This document shows, in pieces, positions 8,650-17,692 of a stretch of 20,001 bases of DNA; positions within the stretch are counted from its first letter, which is position 1, and the number at the start of each line of letters is the position of its first letter. The translations under genes and the position numbers were made by a program. The notes below the pieces were generated by a model. The model was given only the letters and a program-made list of their open reading frames with translations, did no database searches and was not told the origin of the DNA. Source of the stretch: Chrysophaeum taylorii (lineage: Eukaryota; Sar; Pelagophyceae; Pelagomonadales; Pelagomonadaceae); contig JAQMWT010000482.1 of the NCBI GenBank assembly GCA_029834535.1, positions 1-20,001 on the forward strand, given 5' to 3'.

Positions 8650-9763
8650 TGTCAGAAAATTGTGAATTCACCGATTTATTATTTAGGGTCTTTAATTATA
8701 AAGGTCGACTGCTAAGACGGGGGGTCGAAGAAGGTTTTTGGCGCGTCGTAAGCAGCGGGGTATTTATTTGCTCAAATTTAAGTGAGGGCATAAAAGGCAT
8801 GACAGCCGGGCAGCAGCGGAGTATAGGGTAAAGCCGAGCTGAAAATTCAGTTTTGCCGCCTCTATCCCAGCGCCAACCAACCTTGTCCATTAAAACAACG
8901 GATGTGGTGATGAGCGAGCGGGATTCGTTTTTATGGTGTTAACAACAAAACGGCGTCGTCTCCTTTGATTTCTTCGAGGGGAATGAATGATCTCGGACTT
9001 GAACTTGTTAAAGACACAGCAAAAAATCTTTTATATATTCGCGCGCGCAGGCGCACGTCTATCTCCTCGGGAAGGTGTTGCACTCATGTTGGCAGCTGGG
9101 ATGATACGCTCGCGCGCCGATATTGATTGCCGTTCAAGCCATGATGGCTGTCAGTCGTTCTCCCCGGTATAAGTTGGTTAGTAGAGATCGTAGAGAGAGC
9201 TTGCCGACACAGGTCTTGAAACGGTCGAACTCCACGTGAGCCTCCCGATACAAACAATCAGGCGCCAAGTTCGTGGACCATAAAAGGAAATTTGCGTTGG
9301 AAAGAAATAATAGCAGACTCCCAAAAGCACTAACCTATAGAGTCTCGAGAGGACGAGCTGATTTTTTGACAGATATTAAGGGTGGTCATTGAAGGACAGC
9401 CGAGAACTTTTGGGATCAAAAGATTAGAGACGCCATAGGGATATCAAGGTGCGGGCAACCACCGAACATTTTTCTTTCTTTCTTTCTTTCTTTCGGCACG
9501 AGATGTCGATAGTCTCTAAAGAAGGTAAACACAGGTTTTCTTTCTGAGGGTTAAACGCGTTTTTGGAAGCGAAACCATATACAGACAACAACCTCGGTTA
9601 GGCACCGTAATTCAATTCGCGCCGCGGAGACTCGGATGATACCGATCGAGAGTCAAACGAGCAGCAGCAAAAACGGACGGAGCGCAGCCACCTTTCTTCG
9701 GCAAAAAAATACCAACAAGAAGGCCCATGCTTCCGGTTCTTTCTCGGATGACCAAGCAAATAC
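8650..9763. other. Intergenic stretch, no gene seen
   Basis: Only short open frames (about 60-105 codons) with no protein-like pattern are present, and almost none between 9173 and 9611. It contains a TTTC microsatellite (9470-9494) and, at 8704-8725, a short sequence shared with 19413-19433. No tRNA or rRNA signature was seen. Confidence 0.5.
9470..9494 (+). repeat. (TTTC)n microsatellite
   Basis: About six TTTC units in an otherwise gene-free region, same motif and strand as at 8625-8646. Confidence 0.9.
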
Positions 9764-9778
9764 CAGCGTTGGGAATTC
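9764..9778 (+). repeat. hAT left terminal inverted repeat
   Basis: CAGCGTTGGGAATTC. It matches the right end with one mismatch (C for G at position 4). It is followed within 40 bp by TTCACTTCACTT, the first of the subterminal motifs. Confidence 0.75.
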
Positions 9779-12178
9779 GCTGGGCTCGCCGAATTTGGTT
9801 CACTTCACTTCGCTCGTCCAATGTTCGCTTCACGTTCATTCACTTTGGCCGACGGCCAAGTCTGATGAGCCAAGTCGAGCCGCGCTACCTCGAGGTGGAG
9901 GATAATGTTGATGATGAGGAGGAATTCAAACGCGGTGTTAACAGAAGAGGAGGAACTTCGCAAGAACGAGCCGCGATGTCGATGTTGTGATTCGTCAGGA
10001 TAACACGCCCGGCAACGAACGATCAACCAGGTTTTTTTTTCCTGGGTGTGGTGGTGGGACTGCGTGCGTCGACCGAAGGAACAGCATCCTGACTACCGCG
10101 TTCGTGACCAGTGGGAGGGCGACGACGCATGTGCGTATCCGGTGCTGCTGGGAGCGCCTCAAGGTGGTGACGAGAGACTTCAAGAAAGGCACGTCGCAGA
10201 CAGACGACCAAGCCCCCTTGGGGCCGGCCCACTTCAAGGCTGCGCATCCGGAGGAGGAGGATTCGATTCGACGAGCTGGGACGTGTTGACAGCTCACCAA
10301 GAAACAGAAGACAGACCAAGAAAAGGAGGGCGTTTTTTTTATGACGGCCGTGGGCGTTGTGGCAGCAGCCTCGAAGGGTAAATCGGACGATATTACGAGA
10401 TACTACTTCATGGCCATGCCCAGCCAGGCAAAGCACTCTCCCCTGATGATGGTGTTCTCGGCTCGGCACTACGTGTACACGTCGCAGCGGATTTTTTCCA
10501 AGCGCACCTTTGACTGACGACGAAGATCATCGCAGCCAAATAATTGAGGCGGCGTACTACCGCGGCGGTGGCAAAGGGAAAGGCAAAATGCCCTCGTTCA
10601 TGACTCGAAAGGCGCTGTTTGATGAATGGGTGGACGCTGAATATCGTTGCTTTGTTGTTCGAATCTTGAAGCACGTCGTTACGGAGTGTTATTTATGAAG
10701 CGGCTTTCGGCAATCCATTCGCCCAGGTGTGTGCTGCACGACGGCGGCTGGACACTCAAGGATAAGAAGTTCAAGCGACAGGCCATTCGCCTATCCTTCA
10801 TCTGGCCCGATTGGAGTGGCGTTGAGACGGTGTGCCTCGTTCCAGAGTTGACGACGGAACCGATTCCGGCACGGCTTCTCTGCTCCGTTCTGTGGTCGCG
10901 GAGCGTGAGGGAATCGATATCGATTTGGTGGCCGCAACCATTGTTCAAGAGACCGGGCTCCCAAATTGGCGTCGCCGAAGATTTTTTTTTTTTTTGAGGT
11001 CGAAGCGTGTGTGACTTGCATGATATATCTCAAAGATGTCGGCAGCGGCATGTGGCGACTTGACACGATCCAGAGGCAAGCAGGTGATCAATCCATTCCT
11101 AGCAGGCCATGAGCTGCTGAACAGTGGTGGCCACGATGGAGCCAAGTATTTTTTCTTACGGCACGCGTTTGAAGGATGTGCACGCGCTTTTGCCATTACA
11201 GCAGCCGGGGAAATAAATCGCCGAAGCTCAAGCTCGACCTCAATAAGACGAGGTTCCGGGCGCGATACCAACTTATTCGTTCCTTGCTGCGTATGCACCA
11301 CGTGCTCAAACTGTACGCGGCTACCAACATTGGACTCCCCCGGACAATCAGTGATGAGCAATGGGTGGCGTTGGCTGAATTCGAGGCGATTTTTGCTATA
11401 GCCGATGCGGCAATTGTTTTGGTGCAACATGAACACTTATACCATAAGGGGGCGTGCGCCGCATTAATCAAGCACAACATGATCGAGTCTCTGCGAGCTG
11501 GCAGGCTAGAAGAGTCATTGATCTCCTGAACATAAATAACTGCGAAATCCATGCCACGTAAGACTGTCGATGTTGACGACGTTCAGCGAGACCGGCAAAA
11601 TCTGTCTTGAGGGGGCTATTATTCTCGAATGTGAGCGTCGGTGCTGCGGGAATAATGAAAACAACTACGTGCGTCACTTCGACCACGAATTCAACGATCG
11701 CGAGCTGATTGCCTTCCTTCTTGACTTTCGGACTATTAACTGCCGGCACCTGTCGTCCTCCAATCAGAGAGCTCGGGCCAGGAAGTTGCTTGCTCAAGGA
11801 AGAATATGTGATTTACGCACGGACTGCATTCCACCACGAAAAGGCAAAGACTTCCTCCGAGTCTGCGCCGCCCTCCGAGTCTGCGCCTGCCCGCAATCTC
11901 TTGGCGGCACGCGACGCACCCGACGACGCTTGGGACGACGACATTAGTGGCGACGTGCCTTCTTTTGCTATGCCCGAGAACCAGATGCCCGATTTTTTCA
12001 ATGTGGAGGAGTTTGAACAGGTCTTCGCTCTATGGATCATCAGGCTGTCGAGATCGCCCAACTGGAAAGAGCATTATCCCGAGCTTGAGAAGAAGGATGA
12101 AGTCTCAGCTTCACAGATCTGGCTGCTGTGCTCGACGTTGGAAAGCTGTATCGACCGCTCACCAAGGAGCAGTATGGG

Positions 12179-12202
12179 TTCCTTCCTTCCTTCCTTCCTT
12201 CC
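12179..12202 (+). repeat. (TTCC)n microsatellite inside the transposase remnant
   Basis: Six TTCC units directly after the codons for YGFLP. They replace a conserved block, and the next recognisable block (CERCLSIGN) begins about 75 bp later in another frame. Confidence 0.9.
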
Positions 12203-12406
12203 GGACATGGCGAGAGCCTCCTCGAGCCTCCTCTAAGAGTTTTTTTTCGATTGGTAGTACGCATGGCGCGCAGAGCTCCTACTGTGAGCGCTGCCTGAGC
12301 ATTGGAAATCTTGTCCTGACTGAGGGAAAGAAACGCGTTTCTGGGCGCGGACGACGCAAACAAAGTTGCCAGCATACTGCGCACGAACAAGAAGAACTTC
12401 TTCATT

Positions 12407-12428
12407 GCGGCGGCGGCGGCGGCGGCGG
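12407..12428 (+). repeat. (GCG)n trinucleotide run
   Basis: Seven GCG units near the end of the transposase remnant, coding a poly-Ala run in one frame after DDANKVASILRTNKKNF. Confidence 0.9.
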
Positions 12429-12549
12429 CCCGGGTTAAGTAGTAGAGGGACCGAGTTTTCGCCGGGACACACCGCCATGATTCCCCCCCGAAGACTCTTT
12501 GGAGATGGAGGTTGATGAGGAAGAACCAGACGAAGAAGATACCGAGGTT

Positions 12550-12593
12550 GTTCGTTCGTTCGTTCGTTCGTTCGTTCGTTCGTTCGTTCGTTC
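12550..12593 (+). repeat. (GTTC)11 microsatellite
   Basis: Eleven perfect GTTC units immediately downstream of the acidic transposase tail. The period of 4 makes the reading frame through it arbitrary. Confidence 0.95.
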
Positions 12594-12866
12594 ACGTCGC
12601 CTAAAGTAGTAAGAAGCACTGAACCCCATCCACGGTAACTCCTCCTTCGCCCCGAATTTTAAACGCGAATGAATCTAAGAGGAGGCAACAGGCGCGCACG
12701 GAAAAAAGTGAGGGGGCGCGGCAGGGACCGTCGCTGGCGTTAAAAAAAAAAAGCGTGGCGTTCACTTCACAAAGGCTCACTTTAACCACGTAGGGCGACG
12801 TGTTCAAAATCACTTGACCAATATCTAGCGTGGCTGGTGAAGTGGTTCGCGTTCACTTGCTGAAGT

Positions 12867-12881
12867 GAATTCCCAACCCTG
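12867..12881 (-). repeat. hAT right terminal inverted repeat
   Basis: On the minus strand it reads CAGGGTTGGGAATTC, matching the left end at 14 of 15 bases. Adjacent inward sequence carries TTCACTT/AAGTGAA motifs in both orientations. Confidence 0.75.
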
Positions 12882-13099
12882 ACTGTTCCGAGGATCCTGA
12901 ACTGACGAGCGTCCGCCGTATGATTCTCCGCCCGATGCTCCACGAGCTGAAAGGTTACGAATCTGACGGTACCGCACCTTGATCTATATCCTCAATTATG
13001 ACTGATTTTTGGCACAACTCCCGATTTTTGGTACAACTCCCGGATGAAGAAAGCGGATGCATTTAACGGCGGCGGGCGGCGAGCCGGAACCGTCCCAAT

Positions 13100-13453
13100 A
13101 TGGATGCCAGCTCGTGGATAGCCGCAGATCAAGCACTTCTTCTTGCGGGCATGAAGCGGTGCGCTGAACGCGCTGTTGGGAAGAAGAACGCTGTGTGGAG
13201 CGGCGGCTCGAGAAAAACGACCAACCCCCCTGGCTGGCTATACAACGATGCCGACGAGGTGCTTGCTGCCCGAGCCACCCGCGGGCTAAAGGCAAAAAAT
13301 AATCGCGCGACGACGACGACGACACTCTTCGCGGCAAATAGTAGGACCTGCGCGTCAGTCTTAAAGAGTGGCTCGATTCTATTTTCGACGGGGGAGAGGG
13401 GGGATGACGGCTGTCGCAGCAGCAGCGACACGACGTCTTGTCCCAAAACTTGA
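13100..13453 (+). CDS. Hypothetical open frame, 117 codons
   Basis: Begins with ATG (MDASSWIAADQALLLAGMKR) and reads with fairly ordinary composition through PPGWLYNDADEVLAARATRG. It then degrades into Thr/Ser-rich sequence over a GAC repeat (13309-13322) and stops at TGA. No family is recognised and no domain is visible. It may be a first exon, or the start of a decayed gene. The antisense frame (13129-13578) is also open, so coding status is doubtful. Confidence 0.2.
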   Translation: MDASSWIAADQALLLAGMKRCAERAVGKKNAVWSGGSRKTTNPPGWLYNDADEVLAARATRGLKAKNNRATTTTTLFAANSRTCASVLKSGSILFSTGERGDDGCRSSSDTTSCPKT

Positions 13454-13470
13454 CGCTTTTCGGCGACGGG

Positions 13471-13530
13471 CCCTCTGGCAGACGCCGACGACGAGGTCGG
13501 CCCTCTGGCAGACGCCGACGACGAGGTCGG
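13471..13530 (+). repeat. Perfect 30-bp tandem duplication
   Basis: CCCTCTGGCAGACGCCGACG plus ten further bases occurs twice with no difference, at 13471-13500 and 13501-13530. Identity of the two copies points to a recent event. The period is divisible by three, so frames are kept. Confidence 0.95.
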
Positions 13531-13903
13531 CCAGATATATCGACGCTCGCCCTCGTGCACCACCCGGCGGCTTTTCAAACGCCCACTGGACCTCCCTACG
13601 GGGATCGTCGAGCGTTTGCGGGTTCGATTTGACGCGGGTTGATAACTAACTGTAGGCCAACATCGCCGAGGCTAGCCCCGCAAATCAAGCGCGAGAACCA
13701 CCAAGGTGGTGGTGGTGGTCGCAAGTGCCCAGCAGCAAGGCCCCACTCCGTCGCATTTTTTACGTCCGGCGGCGGCAGGATGCCTACGCCCTGCGGGTTC
13801 AACTCCTCTTCTCTCGTCCCCAGCAAGTCGGCGGGCGCAGCCGTCGGTGGATACCCGCGTTATGCCCCCCTCTGGAACCCACTTCCCCACGCAACGAGAG
13901 TCG

Positions 13904-13971
13904 GTAAGCCGTGATAAGCACTTTACTTTTTGTCTCGAGGGGGCGTACCTAAACGACACCTACTTTTACAG
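13904..13971 (+). other. Candidate 68-bp GT-AG intron
   Basis: GTAAGC at 13904 and a pyrimidine-rich TACTTTTACAG ending at 13971 would make a short intron. Joining the flanks gives a frame reading ...PTQRES before it and VRAPGIAKYSGTTRCVGTSR after it. No family is recognised on either side, so the support is splice-site shape only. Confidence 0.2.
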
Positions 13972-14144
13972 GTTCGCGCCCCAGGTATTGCGAAGTACTC
14001 GGGAACTACTAGGTGTGTTGGAACATCGCGACGCGGTGTAAAAAAGTGCTTCCACGAAAGCCAAAGGCTCGCGCGCTTGTTTTAGTTGTTGGTGACTCGG
14101 GCTAGAAAAAAACGCGCCCCGAACATCGTTTTTCCGGAAGTTCT

Positions 14145-14529
14145 TCACCTCGGCGAAGCAGTCTCGAAAGCCATCACGAAGTCTTCGCCGGGCTCGATCT
14201 CGGCATCCTCGCTGTGCAGCTAAAGCGGCCTCGGCGTCCGCGCGAATGTCGCGCCAATAACCGCAGGCGACGGCAGCGGCTTCATCATCGCTCCATCGTT
14301 ATAGACACGAGAAGAGTCTGGTGTCGCGTCGACAAGCCCCCAGAACTTGGCCGTGCTGTCCGTCTCCACACTTCCCAAAGCTTGGCCGTGAGGAGGTCAG
14401 GTCGCAGGCGGGCGAGAAGGCGACCGCGTATACACTATCCAAATGCCCGTTGAACGTGTGGATGAGGCACCGCGATCTTACATCCCATAGCTTGGCAGCG
14501 TACTCGTCAACAAAGCCCACTACCGTCAC
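14145..14529 (-). pseudogene. WD40 repeat protein remnant
   Basis: Minus strand, from 14529 down: EYAAKLWDVRSRCLIHTFNG followed by HLDSVYAVAFSP is a good WD40 repeat unit (a KLWD end, then GH...V..VAFSP). A second TAKLWEV and a third DSTAKFWGL follow within about 60 bp, in other frames. That is too close for complete repeats of about 40 residues, so sequence has been lost between them. The last frame continues to SPAVIGATFARTPRPL, a stop, and then in the same frame SEDAEIEPGEDFVMAFETAS before a TGA at 14147-14145. WD40 propellers are protein-interaction scaffolds; the partner cannot be inferred. The short plus-strand frames here are antisense shadows. Confidence 0.6.
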
Positions 14530-14786
14530 GACTTCTTCTCGTTTTCTATTCCTTTTTTTGGAAAAAAGAGTGTGCTGCTGTAGAGAATGCTGCTCCCTTT
14601 GACAAAGCGGGGTATTTTTCCGGTGCTGATATTTGCCCCATAATCTCTTTCTTTCGTGCCACTAAGCATTATTGATCGGCGCTAAATGATGATTGATATT
14701 GGCGGAAGAAGATATATAATATCTTTTTTTTTCGATATTTTATAGATGCCGCTTTTATAATAAAAAAAGAATTATTCGGGAAAAAA
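14530..14786. other. AT-rich flank of the copia element, no gene seen
   Basis: Contains A/T runs and a near-palindrome AGATATATAATATCT (about 14709-14723). It ends in GGGAAAAAA directly before the first LTR-like repeat. Confidence 0.5.
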
Positions 14787-14865
14787 TGTGTGAGGAAGCT
14801 ATGACGCTTACCCCTGCACCACGCCCCCATTATAGTTCTCACATCCCCATTTCAGTTCTCTCGCA
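14787..14865 (+). repeat. 5' LTR-like repeat, 79 bp
   Basis: Begins TGTGTGAGGAAGCTATGAC and ends TCTCTCGCA, so it has the TG...CA ends of an LTR. It matches the 3' copy with three substitutions and one 2-bp length difference near the end. It contains CATTATAG, which could act as a TATA-like element. It is much shorter than usual copia LTRs. Confidence 0.7.
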
Positions 14866-14880
14866 TGGTACCAGGTGCTC
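14866..14880 (+). promoter_or_regulatory. Candidate primer binding site
   Basis: TGGTACCAGGTGCTC abuts the CA end of the 5' repeat. TGG is the complement of a tRNA CCA end, and the start resembles the TGGTATCAGAGC used with initiator tRNA-Met by many copia elements (9 of 12 bases). This supports the 5' LTR boundary. Confidence 0.6.
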
Positions 14881-14970
14881 GTTCACGATCGAGCCTGTGC
14901 TTAACTTCGTGGCGACTCCTCCTCCTCGGCTTCAGTTCATTGCTACGTGTTCGGTTCGTTGTCGTCTACC

Positions 14971-15716
14971 ATGTCCTCGATCGAAATTGAAGATAGCAAG
15001 CTTTTTTTCGCAGAGCCTTGATGCCTTCAGCGATGAGCGACTTTTTTTTCCCCACCCATGGCCACGTCGTCTCGCGAACATGATCATCTCTACCGGCGAT
15101 CACATTATCTCGACCAACGATCCTTGGACTAGCATCTCAGCATCTCGCTGCTCTGAAGGCGAATTTCGCGTCAAGCAACAACGTTGATATCCATGAAAAC
15201 CGCGACATGAACTTCACGCGACTTTACGAGCGCATTACCGATGATGTTGTCTACATGGGCCGCGGGGATCGCGTAGCGAACTTCCTCAACAAGTTCATCA
15301 TCATCGGAGTATACAAGGTGCTCGGCATTGTACCTATCACCGGCGTTCAAGTTGCTCGGCATTGTACCTGATCCGACGCACCCTCGAGTGGGTCCTCGCA
15401 TTTGACTACGTGCATCGTGCTTCGAGCCTTACTGCCTTTGTTTTATCGTCTCGCGTTTCGTACCGACGACGGTGGTTGTACCCTTGAGAAGTTCAACAAC
15501 AATCAATTTAGATGGCATGCACAACCACTTCCGCCGCGCTATCCGCCGCGTCGTCAGCCACGACTTCAGACTCTTCCAACTGACCTACCCTAGACGCTCC
15601 CCTTTCCCAACAACCTGGCTCTACTCGATTCCGACGCACTACCCAACGTCCTTTTGGCGGCTGCTGCAAGGATCATCACTTTAAGGGGGACTGCCGCAAG
15701 TTTCAAAGTTCCTAGC
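14971..15716 (+). pseudogene. Copia gag remnant with damaged zinc knuckle
   Basis: Starts at an ATG in MSSIEIEDSKLFFAEP; frame breaks occur near 15020 and later. A stretch near 15200-15320 reads MNFTRLYERITDDVVYMGRG. Near the end (15653-15694) lies FGGCCKDHHFKGDCRKF, which fits a CCHC knuckle (C-x2-C-x4-H-x4-C) with the first Cys replaced by Phe (TTT where TGT would be expected), followed by a stop at 15713. A 17-bp duplication (TGCTCGGCATTGTACCT at 15319 and 15353) sits inside. Downstream, to about 15930, the sequence is Gln/Asn/Thr/Pro-rich, as in gag C-terminal regions. Gag would form the virus-like particle and package RNA in an intact element. Confidence 0.45.
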
Positions 15717-16016
15717 TATTCCACGACAACGCGCTACCCACCATCGCCGTTCTTCTCAACAGCGCAACACTCCCAATGACCCCAACAACACTCAACAACA
15801 CCAACCCACCAAAACCAACACCAGTAACACTACCTTTTCTGCTCCTATGCCTACTCCAACCTTGACTGATTCTAGTTCCACTCCGCCGCTTTTCTTAATA
15901 CCACCATCTATTCCACCCCCTTCACCGCCTTAAACGGCCACACCCACCGTCTCACATACCCCTCTCGATACTCTGTCTCATGCCAATCAAGATAATTCCA
16001 AGTCAGCGCGCCCTTC

Positions 16017-16231
16017 GTTCTGTATTTTCCGCTATTCGTTGCTCCACCCCTCGTTCTGTATTTTCACCTCGTCGTTGCTCCCCTCCTCGTTCTGTATTTC
16101 GCCCATTCGTTGCTCCACTCCCCGTTGTGCATTTTCAGCTATTCGTTGATCCACTCCCCATTCTACATTTTCTGCTATTCGTTGATCCACTTCCCGTTGT
16201 GCATTTTCACCTATTCGTTGATCCACTCCTC
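16017..16231 (+). repeat. 36-bp minisatellite inside the copia element, 6 units
   Basis: Six units of 36 bp (the third is 35) of the form GTTCTGTATTTTC...TATTCGTTG(C/A)TCCAC...C. The last three carry GATCCAC in place of GCTCCAC. Thirty-six is a multiple of three: the plus strand codes a hydrophobic 12-residue repeat (FVDPLPVVHFHL type) and the minus strand a GVDQRIAENAQR type. The 35-bp unit breaks the frame. Such a repeat is not a known part of copia Pol. Confidence 0.9.
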
Positions 16232-17690
16232 GTTGTGCTTGTCGGTTTTGGTAAAACCAGCGAATCACGTTCCATCGCGCATTTCACCCGCCACAACTAA
16301 GCTGTGCTTGTCAATTTTTCGCGTGCGCAGCTTTCGTGCTTCCTATGTGCTTGGATAGCTCATCTTCGGGATCCTGGACAGACGCTTCTTTGCAGTGTGA
16401 TTTGTGGTTCTCCTTCGCGCACTCTCGCCTTTTTCGCCGCTTTACCTTTAAAATTCGGTTTTGCTATCGCAGTGAATTCCGTACTCAGCACCCGCGACGC
16501 TATCTGCAATGTTCTTACGTCTGCGACGCTATCTGCAACGTTCTTACGTGCCACAACTGTTTTGCCACTATCGCCACCTTCTACCGCAGTCTATTCGAGT
16601 ATGACGAGCAAAGCTCGCCGCTTGCTGCTCCAACGTTGGCCCATATAGCAACTTCGTTCTTGCGAATGCGAAAACGGGCCACTTTCTTATCTGCCACAGC
16701 AGGCTGGCATACAGCAGCCTGGCATACAGCAGCCTGGTCTCCCCGTGTTCGTTCCTTACACCGCTGGCGCGTCAGAAGTCTTCCATCTTCGCGTACAGGA
16801 CGCGGTCGTGCCCATGGCAACTTGCTCGCGCCACAACAACCATACACCCAACGTTCGCATCAAACCTGTTTCCGCCTGTTTTTGCTTCTGTCGACTCCGA
16901 CCATCGTCATAACCTGGTCACCATGCACCACGCAACATATCTGCCCAACGGCCACGTTCTCATCAGACGTCTGATACACCGCCATCATATATACCAGCCC
17001 GTGTTTCCGCTATCTTTGCCCCGCTGCGATTCTCAGTGGCCACAATCGCCTAACGCAAGTCATCCCAGGCACTTTTGTCGCTATTGTTCTTCAGACCTCG
17101 ATTTTGCTGACAGTTTCGCTTATCAGACTTCCTGCAATGTCACCCACCGAAGGCACTTCAACGTTGTTCTGACTTTCTCGAACTGTTGCCCCATTGTCAC
17201 CTGTTCCTGCTGTTGCCCGATTGTCACCTGTTCTTCCGCTGTTGCCCCCTTGTCCCCTGTGTTTGATGAGAATGCGCCGGTTTCACTGGGACTGATCACC
17301 CCATCACGTGAACCGACCATTCTACGAGCTCATGAAGTCCGACGAACCAAAGAGAGAAAACAACAAAAAGTGCACAACAAAGTCGAGCCAACCAGAGCCG
17401 ACAAAACAACAAGCATGCGAAACAAAAAGCATGCAAAACAAAGTTGAGCCAAACGGAGCCGACCGCGCAAAGTCGACAAAAAGCGCACATTATTCAGAAA
17501 CAAATGGAGAACCAACTCAAACCCACAATACTGGCGTTTTACCACGCACTGTCGATTCTGTGTCATCTTGTCATTCGCTTCGATTCTGTGTCATCTTGTC
17601 CTTCCCTGTACGTTAATTGTTCTAGCGTTCGTTTGTCAGTTCATTATGTCTTCCTTCCCCTCTGTCTCGCCCAGCCCATCCAAATCTTGC
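16232..17690. other. Interior of the copia element without recognisable domains
   Basis: This is where protease and integrase would be expected, but I see no DSGA protease motif, no HHCC zinc site and no D-D-E integrase pattern. Small duplications are frequent: CGACGCTATCTGCAATGTTC-type units at 16497 and 16527, GGCATACAGCAGCCT near 16705-16735, a TTGTCACCTGTTC repeat near 17195-17235, and an AACAAAGT(C/T)GAGCCAA unit near 17380 and 17438. The 212-codon frame at 16336-16974 is Ser/Arg/Thr-rich without family features. Confidence 0.5.
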
Positions 17691-17692
17691 AC

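Larger units (their letters stand above)
9865..12546 (+). pseudogene. hAT transposase pseudogene with BED-like N-terminus
   Basis: Blocks follow one another in the order expected of a hAT transposase, in changing frames. They are: ATG at 9865 with an acidic start (VEPRYLEVEDNVDDEEEF); a Trp/Cys/His-containing region at 10040-10290 that would correspond to a BED zinc finger; FDEWVDAEY and LKHVVTECYL (10618-10697); DGGWTLKDKKFKRQAI then FIWPDWSGVETVCLVPEL (about 10741-10850); DLTRSRGKQVINPF (11058-11099); LDLNKTRFRARYQLIRSLLR (about 11235-11295) then WVALAEFEAIF; ERRCCGNNENNY and ELIAFLLDFRTINCRHLSS (11630-11760); PNWKEHYPELEKKDE (about 12058-12102); LDVGKLYRPLTKEQYGFLP (about 12123-12180); CERCLSIGNLVLTEG (12280-12325), the C-terminal dimerisation motif; and an acidic tail MEVDEEEPDEEDTE (12504-12545). 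At least six frame changes, several at T runs (10031, 10333, 10982), rule out a product. The transposase would have acted in the nucleus by binding the element's ends. Catalytic Asp/Glu residues cannot be placed with confidence. Confidence 0.75.
9764..12881 (+). mobile_element. hAT-superfamily DNA transposon, about 3.1 kb, inactive
   Basis: The left end reads CAGCGTTGGGAATTC (9764-9778) and the right end, on the minus strand, reads CAGGGTTGGGAATTC (12881-12867): 14 of 15 bases match. CAGGG-type termini are typical of hAT elements. Both ends carry repeated CACTT/TTCACTT motifs in both orientations (9799-9843; 12760-12870), the usual arrangement of hAT subterminal binding sites. Between them lies a decayed transposase in the plus direction. 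The expected 8-bp target duplication is not present: the flanks are GCAAATAC on the left and ACTGTTCC on the right. That implies decay, or recombination between two copies. Several microsatellites (TTCC, GCG, GTTC) and T or A runs have expanded inside the element. Confidence 0.75.

Noticed and set aside
9173..9611. Possible RNA gene in a stretch without open frames.
   Set aside because: No rRNA, snRNA or tRNA signature or strong stem was recognised; lack of open frames alone is not evidence.
13600..13640. tRNA-like GGTTCGA box.
   Set aside because: GGTTCGATTT at 13621 has no matching acceptor or anticodon stem around it, and the same is true of GATTCGATTC near 7033 and 10260.
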